From Cyclostephanos tholiformis (Eukaryota > Bacillariophyta > Thalassiosirophyceae > Thalassiosirales > Thalassiosiraceae), in assembly GCA_036939975.1 (NCBI GenBank), contig JALLPB010000932.1:1-13662 (forward strand): a stretch of DNA of 13,662 nt. The letters run 5' to 3'. A program made the position numbers and the translations under genes. Below the pieces are notes generated by a model. That model was not told the origin of the DNA. It saw nothing but the letters and a program-made list of their open reading frames with translations, and did no database searches. Of this stretch, positions 1 to 7,136 are shown piece after piece. Every line of letters starts with the position of its first letter. Positions within the stretch are counted from its first letter, which is position 1.

Positions 1-67
1 GTTGATGAACTCGCGTTCAGTATGGTGACGGTATTTGAGGAGTTTTTCCTATAATCCTATAATCACT

Positions 68-130
68 TGAATAGAGCAACAGGAAAAAAAAATGAGAAAG
101 CGGAGGGAAGTTTTGCTATTGCTCTATTCA
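68..130. repeat. Perfect 12-bp inverted repeat, 39-nt spacer
   Basis: TGAATAGAGCAA at 68-79 is the exact reverse complement of TTGCTCTATTCA at 119-130, separated by a purine-rich spacer. It could form a hairpin or be a relic of a very small foldback element. No direct repeat flanking it was noticed, so its origin is open. Confidence 0.6.
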
Positions 131-660
131 TGGATCGGAATATAATCCCAGCCTCAAGGGATTCTGAAAAGGGCTGAATCTCGCGTGGCAATTTAATTTG
201 GACGTTTTTATTTTCCATCTAATTTAGATAGATTTGTATCTATTTACTTACTTATCACAACCAGGGATAGCATCGATTATTTTTTTTGGAAGACACAATA
301 GTGGTAGCTATTTTAAATGGACATTATTCAAATAAGTATAATTCATGTACTTAGAAATTTGATTTTAAAAAGAGGAAAATGGGTCAGTCTTGTACTTATT
401 GATAACCAAAAAAGAGTATGAACCATTTATTTTTTTGTCTCAAAACCCGATCTATGATGTTGTTTGAAAGTGGGAAATTCGTCGATTTGAATAATAAACG
501 ATGGTACGATATCCCCCCGAGCGTTCTGCGTTTTCTAAAATAATAGGTACTCCGATCCGCTCCTCGGTTGTCCTCCTCGGTGTGTGAAAAACGCTGATAT
601 GCGCCAAAAATTTTAAGTTGTAAAATAATAATAATCACATCAAGCACATAACAAGCTCTT

Positions 661-678
661 CCCCCCCCCCCCCCCCCC
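661..678 (+). repeat. C18 homopolymer tract
   Basis: Eighteen consecutive C bases lie 58 bp before the ATG of the carbonic anhydrase-like gene, probably in its promoter or 5' leader. The exact length is prone to sequencing error and to slippage in vivo. Confidence 0.9.
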
Positions 679-736
679 GCCTACTACGACGGCAACAGGA
701 ACCGACATCACGTCGTCGACTACGATTAGCACCACG

Positions 737-3700
737 ATGCCCTCCCACCGCACCGTGGACCATGACATGGCCGGTCCACGTCCACGCCACAACGACAAAA
801 AATACAAACTCCCAACGTTGCCAAGGGTCGCATCATCCCCCATGTCCCTCCCATCATCCGTCATATTGCCGCTGCTCATCCTGCAATTGCTCCTGATCCC
901 ACGTCGTGCTAATGCCGCCGTCGTTGCCGCGCCCGATCTGCACTCGTTGATAACGACCTACGACTCGACCAGCTCGTTGTCCGGCATGATGTTCGACGTA
1001 TATGCCAAGAACAACGAATCGGTGGTGATATACGGCCTCGAAATCAACGTCGCTTACTTCCCCGACCGTCCATCCTCCTCGTCCAACGAGTCGTCGTCGT
1101 CGTCGTCGTCCACGTCCACGTCCTCGACCACCCCCGCCGAATTGCGAACGTTGGTATATACCAGGGAGGGCACGCACGTCGGTCACGAGATGGACAGATC
1201 GTCGTGGGATATGTGGATGAACGTGAGCATCGCGCCGGGGGAATTGGACGGTCCGACCTACATGCCCCAGAAGCCGAATCAGGCGAGTAGGATGGATCAT
1301 TTGGTGTTGCCCCCCGGGGCGAGGCGGTCGTTTTACGTGACGATCGCGGACGGTCCATATCTGCGACATCGCGACGACGTCGACGGGCGGCTATACTATC
1401 AGGACAGACATCTCACCGTGGAGGGATCGACCGGACGCGCCAAGAGGGCCACTTGGGACGGAGCGGTGCTAATGTCGCGCACGTTCAGCGGCGGCGTTCA
1501 TTATTACCTCGGGGAGGACGCGGCATCGGACCTGGGCAATGGCGACGATAACGACAACGGCGATGACGCCGTCACTACTGGCGATTCCTCCTCCTCCGCA
1601 TCCTCGGTATTGCTCCCGGGAGTCGGACTCGTGACGCCGAATCCCACGAACGCGCCGACCTCGGATCCGACGTCATATCCCACGACGTCGAGTCCGACGA
1701 CGTCGTACCGTCCGTCGTCGTCGCCCACGGACGGTCCGACGGGCGCGCCCACGACGTCGCCGACGGAACGTCCGTCGCAATCGCCCGTAGATTACAATTA
1801 CCTCGAAACCGCCTTCGAGGTAGGGATGGGGAAAAATAATAACGATGACAACGGCGACGACGACGACGACGACGACATCGGGACGGTGCTGGTATCGGCG
1901 GGACTGATGTTCGACATCAAGGCTCGCAATGACATCGAGATATCGTCCTTGGGGTTCAATACCTACATAACGAAGAATATCAACGTGTTGCTATACGTAC
2001 GCGATGGCACGCACGTCGGATACGAGGACGACATCGACGGTTGGACGTTATGCGCGAACGTTACCGTATTGGGCATGGGCATGGGCAATCCGACTTACAT
2101 ACCGCGCGGATCGTTCGAGCCGCTCACGCTGATGAGACAGAAGACCATGGGGATGTACGTGACCACCACGGACGGGCCGTACATCCGCGCCTCCCACGGG
2201 GATGGGAAGGTGGGTACGCCGCAGGTCGCGAATTCGGACCTGGTGTTGTACGAGGGGATCGGTAAGCGGTATCCGATGGTGGCCGGTACGCTCGATGCGC
2301 GTTTGTTCAACGGGATCTTCCAATACGTGGCATTGGCAATACCGTCGAGTGCCCCCACCGTCGACGTCACGGACCTGTGGGTGGCGAACGTGACGTTGAG
2401 GGCGGTAGCGGACGCGTACGTCGATCGGGACGATCCCGATGGTACGTTCGGCGAAGGTACGAGTCTCATGGTCGATGGCATTAGCGAGAAGGTATCGTTG
2501 ATACAGTTCGATTTGGGAATATTGGAAGGCCAAACGAAGGACGCTCCCACTCAGGTCCTTAGCGCGACGTTGAGATTGTATTCCGCGGAATCCAAGGCCA
2601 TGTTCGGGGGGTACGTTAGCGTGATACCGAACGGCGAGATCGACGAGGGCACCGCGTCGTGGAATACGGTCCCATACGCCGATGAGATCAAGGGGAATTA
2701 CGCGGGAAGATTTCGCAGCGTTTGGCCTATGAAATTCTACGACATCGATCTGACATCGTCATTCCGGGGAAGTAACACCATCCCCCGTGGCATACTGGTG
2801 CGCATATCGAGCGATCAGGACGATGGCGTTGTGTACCGCTCGCGGAATAATGACGACGACGGCGGCGGCGGTGCGTCCGGAAGTCATCCCAACGGTCCTC
2901 GTCTCATCGTCGACTTCGCCTACGATCCGGACACGAACAAGGCATTGGCGAGGTCATTCGGATCCGACCCGCCGACCCCCTCCCCGACCGTCCTGCCCGA
3001 GTGGGAGAATGCAAGGGTTCCCACCGACGTGACGGATGGGTACTTCAATTACAATCCTGGCACGCTTTTTGGTCCGGATAATTGGGGGGACGTCGAGGGG
3101 GACGAGTGGTACGATCGACTTAGAGGATTGGACGCCGATACGCGACGCAATCGATGCGCTGATGGTAACGAACAGAGTCCACGGGATTTGTGCTACACGA
3201 ACGACGAGTGCATCGAGTGGCATCAACCGAGACCCCGGGTGAGTAGCGATTATTCCTTCATCCGGGCATACATCGGTCATACGCGACTGGCTCTCTCAAT
3301 CTCCACTGAGTGTTTGTTAACGAGTCGTCTCACCCCCCCTCCTGCAGGTTGGAATGTACGGATTACGCGACGAAAGCCTGTACCGTCCTGAGCCGATCAT
3401 TATGCACAACAAGCTCCGACTAGCGTATCCTCAGCGTCAGTCCGATCGGGAGAGCCCAGAGCCTCCCGGTATCGACTTCGCGCACAACGTCTACAGAAGC
3501 GGCATACAGGACCTCGTGAACATAGACATAAAGGTGCGAAGCGAGCACTGGCTTTGCGGCAAGCAGTATGACGCTGAGATGCAGCTTTTCCACATTCACA
3601 AAGAGTTGCGCAGCATAGAAAATTTGTCGATACTGATCGAGGCGGGAGGGCAAGTCGAGGGGGAAATAGGGTGGGAGGACAATCCTCACTTCCAAATACT

Positions 3701-4376
3701 GCTGGATTTTTTCCAGAGAAAATTCAACTGGGACACCGGATCCTGCGCAAGAAAGCGTCGGCGCAGGGCGCGGACACTTTTCGAGAGTCGTGGAAAAGGA
3801 GACGACAAGAAGACTCGACGAGCCACCACAAAGCTGCGTGCCAGGTCATCTACATTTGACGATGTATCGACTGACGACCACGAATATCCGTCTACTATTG
3901 GGAGCGACCTGCATCAAAAAATCATCGACAAAGTCAAGAGCCTCGTTCATAGACGCCGGGATGCCGAGCTCGATAGATGGGACCCTCTCGAGCCTTGGTA
4001 CATGTACAAGTCAATTCATTTTTGGGGCTATCTTGGATCTATCACTGAGCCGCCATGCTTCCAGGACGTGCATTGGAGGGTTATCGACGTGCCCATGCGT
4101 ATAAGCATGAAGCAATACATACAGCTGAAGAGCCTGATGTTCGATCACGTGGATCCGGACACATGCAAGAAGACGAGCACACACTTCGAGGAAAGTAATG
4201 CTCGACCAGTACAGCCATGGACGGAGGGTAGCGTGTATCGGTGCCGTAGGAAAGATTACATGAGCGACATGGAACGAGAAATAAGTGGGAGTAACCATGG
4301 GTTTAAGGAGGAAGATTTGTGGATGGGCGTCGACAATCTCCCATACGTGACGCCAGAGTTCCCAGATGCCGGATAA
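737..4376 (+). CDS. Secreted multidomain protein with C-terminal alpha-carbonic anhydrase-like domain (2 exons: 737-3238, 3348-4376)
   Basis: Splicing the two exons gives a continuous frame of 1176 aa. A hydrophobic segment at residues 36-60 ending in RRANA|AVVA looks like a signal peptide. A second ATG at 842 (residue 36) would put it at the extreme N-terminus and may be the true start. Two related domains follow (about 80-260 and 383-535). They share 'MFDVYAKN/MFDIKARN', 'REGTHVGHE/RDGTHVGYE', 'PTYMP/PTYIP' and 'DGPYLR/DGPYIR', and are joined by a Ser run, a PT-rich linker (300-350) and an acidic run (367-380). Residues 545-730 resemble a DNRLRE/CBM96-type carbohydrate-binding domain (AYVDRDDP, LIQFDL, LSATLRLYS, SWNTVP). 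From about 768 on the protein matches the alpha-carbonic anhydrase fold: NEQSPRDL, SEH, YDAEMQLFHIH, GSITEPP and NARPVQP. At the expected zinc positions, however, I read D894, K896 and Q913 instead of three histidines, so hydration of CO2 is doubtful. A basic insert lies at about 968-1000. Probably secreted or cell-wall attached; role unknown, with polysaccharide or silica-wall binding only an inference. Confidence 0.85.
3239..3347 (+). other. Intron of the carbonic anhydrase-like gene (109 nt, phase 0)
   Basis: The donor is CCCCGG|GTGAGT and the acceptor CCCCTCCTGCAG|GTTGG, with a good pyrimidine tract and a TTAAC branch-like site about 30 nt upstream. Exon 1 ends on a codon boundary (834 codons) and exon 2 opens in frame. 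Removing the intron joins the start of the carbonic anhydrase domain (QSPRDL) to the remainder (SEH, GSITEPP). Without splicing the frame runs on to a stop at 3391 and loses most of the domain. Confidence 0.9.
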
Positions 4377-4475
4377 ACGGTCGTGGTTTGCACCTGAACC
4401 CCTGGCACGTCTTTGGTATATGACATGCATGACACTTTTTATGGTTGTATTCACACGGGATAGTGACGAGAGAAT

Positions 4476-4481
4476 AATAAA
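4476..4481 (+). promoter_or_regulatory. Candidate polyadenylation signal AATAAA
   Basis: A canonical AATAAA lies 100 nt past the stop of the carbonic anhydrase-like gene, in an AT-rich stretch. The position fits a short 3' UTR. This is consensus matching only. Confidence 0.4.
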
Positions 4482-4490
4482 AGATTAGTA

Positions 4491-4590
4491 TCAATCAACT
4501 CGTAATAAGAACCAACCCAGCGCCGTGAGAAATGCCACCAGCTCCACTGATGGACTTTCTTCTAATTCTCCAACCCTCTTCATCACCAGA
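4491..4590 (-). pseudogene. Diverged second copy of the ERO1 C-terminal coding segment (alternative last exon or tandem-duplicate remnant)
   Basis: Read on the minus strand, 4519-4554 encodes VELVAFLTALG and matches VELAALLTALG in the last exon of the neighbouring ERO1 gene (4659-4692); about 28 of 33 bases agree. The frame stays open further, ending in a TGA at 4491-4493. Across the 11 aligned codons most differences are in third or synonymous positions, and only two change the amino acid (A to V, L to F). That suggests the copy diverged while coding. An AG at TCCATCAG|TG just before the match could act as a splice acceptor, and a T9 run lies upstream. It could be an alternative terminal exon or the last trace of a tandem ERO1 paralogue. 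Similarity beyond these codons is weak. Confidence 0.5.
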
Positions 4591-4606
4591 CGAAAAAAAA
4601 ATATCA

Positions 4607-6173
4607 TCATGATTGCATATCCAGGCACAAATCGATACCGCTCGAGAACTTCCCCAAAGCAGTGAGTAACGCCGCTAGCTCCACTCGATGGATCTTCGCA
4701 ACGTCCCCCCCCGTGCCACGATGTCCCACCGCGAGCTGTAATGCCGTGCTAAGTCCCAACGTCGATATTTTTCCGTGAAATCTGCACTTGTTGCACTGGA
4801 CGCAGTTCATTATCCTCATAAGATCCCTGGTACGCATCCGCGCCTCCCATAGACTGTTGGTGTCCTTGATGGCATGTCCACGCAGCCTCGAGGACGCGGC
4901 CTCGATGCTAGGTTCGTCCAACAATGGATGGGATAGGATGGAACGCAACGTGATGCACGCACCCTCGTCACCAATCTTGCCATCGTCGCAATCGGATAAT
5001 AGACGATCCCGCGCGGCGCGCACGCCGGACAGCAGTAGCATCGCGGTGAAGTACATGTTCTCGACTGCCTCTGGATTCTCGCCATCCGGTCCAAGTCGTC
5101 TACGGTATTCGACGACCGGGTCCGTCCAGGCGTATTTGTCCGGATCGATCCCACCGACCTTCTCCCGCATCCCCCTGACGACCTGCGCCGACACCATGGC
5201 GTGTAGTCCGCTTACGGCCTGTGTTTGTGGAAAGAGAGGGAAAAGGGGGGAAGCGCGTATGATTCCAGAATATGAGATCGAGAGTTACTTCGACGGAGCA
5301 TACTATCAACGTAGATGGACGATATTTGCAACCTCTTGGCATCCCGATGTCCGCGCCCGCCCCCATCCAATCCTCGTGGTATCCGCTCCATCTGGTTCGC
5401 AACCGGCCCCGATGGTTCGATTGGTGATACCAGTCGTCCCTCATTCCGGGGGGGGGGGGGGGGGGGGGGGGGGGCATGACATTGGTGAATACACAACATT
5501 TTCCATCCGAGCGCACCACTAACCTTACCTTGTTGAAATCCGCCTTCCAATCGTCGGCATCGTACTCGTCATTCCCCATATCCCCCCCGTGAAAGCCGAT
5601 CCTATCGTGTATGAAACGCCAAATTTCGCTCCCGTCGTATCCGGTGTAATCCTCCGGGAATAGCAGCGTGTCGTAATAATCCTCGCTGGGCATGTCCCAC
5701 CTCGCCCAGCCGTCCAATTCGAATTCGTGCTCGTCGAAGTCCGAGGAACGTATGTCGATTGGTACGTCGGCGTCGTCCGCGGGATATATCTCGCAGCTTT
5801 CCGTGTAACACTCGAACAATTCCTGCGGCAGGTACTCGCAACTGGCGAGCATGTCGCAGGAGTACAATCGGAAGTAGGGCAACGAGCGCAATTCGTCGAG
5901 TAGGGGGGAGAGGGTGGGCAGCGCGGCATCTATGGCGGCTATGCCGGGCGCGAGGGACTCGTCGTGCAGGGTCGATGGGGACGCCGAAAGCGACGTGGAG
6001 GGGGAGGAGAGGGAGGAGGGGGGGACGACGGCGATCGGGCGCTTCGACGTCGTCGTCGTCGTCGCGGCGGCGGCATGGTGAGTCGGCAGTCGGGGAGGCG
6101 AGAACGCGTCGCAGCCCCGGGCTGCCGCCGTGATGACGAGCAATAGTCGAGCGCGTCTGGGCATCATTGGCAT
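4607..6173 (-). CDS. ERO1: ERO1-family FAD-dependent thiol oxidase (2 exons: 6173-5529, 5218-4607)
   Basis: ERO1 enzymes use FAD and O2 to make disulfides and pass them to protein disulfide isomerases. The spliced protein is 418 aa, a little shorter than typical family members. The outer shuttle pair is C122-x4-C127 (ECYTESC). The inner active site is the CxxCxxC motif C354/C357/C360 (NCVQCNKC), followed by the family signature CRFHGKISTLGLSTAL. FAD-region landmarks are YTGY, a conserved Trp at 185 and SGLHA at 218-222, a motif formed across the splice junction. One FAD-contact arginine (ERYTGY in animals) is Asp here, and a second (in RRLKNLY) is also missing. The family's usual N-terminal Cys-rich segment is absent. 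Instead, residues 1-23 form a signal peptide ending CDA|F, followed by about 45 residues rich in Ser, Thr, Pro and Ala with no acidic residue until D71. That pattern fits diatom plastid presequences, so this may be a plastid or periplastid paralogue rather than the ER enzyme. Met1, Met3 and Met4 are all possible starts. Confidence 0.9.
5219..5528 (-). other. Intron of the ERO1 gene (310 nt, phase 0)
   Basis: On the minus strand the donor is AACAAG|GTAAGG and the acceptor is AACACAG|GCCGTA. Exon 1 is exactly 215 codons. The junction recreates the conserved ERO1 stretch FNK-AVSGLHAM, which confirms both sites. The intron carries a C27 tract on the coding strand, starting 54 nt after the donor. 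Confidence 0.93.
5448..5474 (+). repeat. G27 homopolymer tract inside the ERO1 intron
   Basis: Twenty-seven consecutive G bases on the plus strand (C27 in the ERO1 pre-mRNA). The length is unreliable in most sequencing data and likely polymorphic. It is unusually long for a GC homopolymer. Confidence 0.9.
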
Positions 6174-6265
6174 GGCCTATTTTTGTTTTAATCACTATTC
6201 TTGTCCTGCGCTGGGGGGGTGGGTCGGTAGAGATTAATTAGGTGGATGTTGTATTTCAATCGCCG

Positions 6266-6305
6266 GATGATGATGATGATGTGATGAGATGATGTGATGA
6301 TGAAT
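6266..6305. repeat. GAT-type microsatellite
   Basis: Imperfect GAT/GATGT repeats run through this stretch, less than 100 bp upstream of the ERO1 start codon, probably within its promoter region. Confidence 0.8.
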
Positions 6306-6357
6306 GTTCCCCCGGCCCAGCCGGCCGGCTTGGATGCTCATAATGGAGCATTGAGGT

Positions 6358-6813
6358 TGAGGGAATAGCGAGAGAATGATGAGAAATGACTGTGTTCAAG
6401 AGAGTTCTTAAGGGTTCGTAGCTTTTTTGTTAAATGCGAAACACTAATAGTATTGTAGAGTACTTACATACTCTCTTGACCCCATGTCGAAGCGTGTACG
6501 TATACCCCATGTCTAAGCTTAGACCCCATGTCTAGGTCTAGATCCCACGCCTAGACCTAGACATGGGGTCTAGGTTTTTTCTACATAGGAAGTCGTTGCG
6601 GTTGTACGGAAAAAACGTAGACCCCATGTCTAGATCTAGACATGGGGTCTAAGCTTAGACATGGGGTCTACGTACATGCTTCAACATGAGGTCAAGAGAG
6701 TACGTAAGTACTCTACAATACTATTAGTGATTCGCATGTAACAAAAAAGGTACAAACACTTGAGAACTATCTTGAACACAGTCATTTCTCATCATTCCTT
6801 TGCTATTCCCTCA
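6358..6813. mobile_element. Foldback (long inverted repeat) element, non-autonomous
   Basis: The left arm, starting TGAGGGAATAGC at 6358, is matched by the reverse complement of the right arm ending at 6813. By eye, 6358-6535 and 6813-6636 align over 178 nt without gaps and with about 15 mismatches. The central 100 nt contains further shorter inverted repeats, including matching T6 and A6 runs. There is no open frame of note, so any transposition would need enzymes from elsewhere. Obvious target-site duplications were not found. It sits 185 bp upstream of the ERO1 ATG and about 300 bp from the retrotransposon's 3' end. MITE or foldback origin is an inference from structure only. Confidence 0.8.
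6501..6670. repeat. Cluster of six copies of a 15-nt palindromic motif, TAGACCCCATGTCTA
   Basis: Copies lie at 6501-6515 (one mismatch), 6520-6534, 6558-6572 (reverse), 6618-6632, 6637-6651 (reverse) and 6656-6670 (reverse). Degenerate versions lie at about 6478-6490 and 6680-6693. Each unit is itself dyad-like (TAGAC, 5 nt, GTCTA). Two copies facing each other make a perfect 34-nt palindrome at 6618-6651. Other pairs are joined by AAGCTT. This resembles an array of protein-binding sites, such as for a transposase, inside the foldback element. Confidence 0.8.
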
Positions 6814-7120
6814 TGTTTTCATACCCTGTGCATGCATAGCATGAGGGGTTTCATAAGGTAATAATATAAAGTTCCAACATAGAAAATATAAATTTATGGT
6901 AGTGTTTATCTAGACTGTTTTGTAGGCTCATATCAAAACCGAATCAACGGAGTTATCCTCATTTGGAAACTATATAATATAAACCCAAACCCCACTGGGT
7001 AACATCGGGAAATCATTCAAAACTCATAAACCCCATTGGGAAATATTGAGAAAATATGCAAGCTTACTCGCAACAGGGTAAGCAGGTAGAGGTTCGAATC
7101 CAGTTTGAATTCGTCATAAT
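6814..7120. other. AT-rich stretch next to the retrotransposon 3' end, possible 3' LTR remnant
   Basis: No gene is seen. Its place directly beyond the polypurine tract is where the 3' LTR should begin, but I found no matching copy at the other end of the element, so the LTR is not demonstrated. An imperfect direct repeat is present (AACCCCACTGGG at 6988 and AACCCCATTGGG at 7029, continuing with partial similarity for about 28 nt). A short inverted repeat CTTAC/GTAAG lies at 7063-7082. Confidence 0.35.
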
Positions 7121-7135
7121 CCTCTCCTCTCCTCC
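7121..7135 (-). promoter_or_regulatory. Candidate polypurine tract of the retrotransposon
   Basis: On the minus strand this reads GGAGGAGAGGAGAGG, 15 uninterrupted purines directly after the pol stop codon (7137-7139). That is the expected place for the plus-strand primer of an LTR retrotransposon, just inside the 3' LTR. Confidence 0.65.
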
Positions 7136-7136
7136 A

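Larger units (their letters stand above)
1..736. other. AT-rich intergenic region upstream of the carbonic anhydrase-like gene
   Basis: No supported gene lies here. The DNA is clearly more AT-rich than the coding sequence that follows. It has many A and T runs, and an AT-rich patch at about 619-635 (TAAAATAATAATAA) roughly 100 bp before the start codon, which could be part of a core promoter. A 12-bp inverted repeat (68-79 with 119-130) and a C18 tract (661-678) are listed separately. The only open frame of note, 396-647 on the minus strand, lies in this AT-rich background and shows no domain. Confidence 0.6.
4377..4606. other. Convergent 3' intergenic region between the two host genes
   Basis: These 230 bp separate the stop codons of two genes that face each other. 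They hold a polyadenylation-type AATAAA for the plus-strand gene and, on the minus strand, a diverged copy of part of the ERO1 C-terminal coding sequence, both listed separately. Confidence 0.8.

Noticed and set aside
396..647. Minus-strand open frame of 83 codons
   Set aside because: It lies in AT-rich intergenic DNA with no recognisable motif, and its composition is like random AT-rich sequence.
854..1369. Minus-strand open frame of 171 codons
   Set aside because: Antisense to exon 1 of the carbonic anhydrase-like gene. The Arg-rich composition comes from complementing Ser/Asp codon runs.
4788..5522. Plus-strand open frame of 244 codons
   Set aside because: It is antisense to ERO1 exon 2 and part of the intron and includes the G27 tract as polyglycine. 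It is a shadow of a GC-rich gene.
6358..6813. CRISPR-like array from the repeated 15-nt motif
   Set aside because: Copies occur in both orientations with irregular spacing inside an inverted repeat, there are no equal-length unique spacers, and the context is eukaryotic.
7014..7113. Possible tRNA or tRNA-derived SINE: GGTTCGAATCC at 7091-7101 matches a pol III B box
   Set aside because: No A box, no proper T-stem or anticodon arm, and the acceptor-like pairing would need a span of 100 nt. It is likely chance, or part of an LTR.
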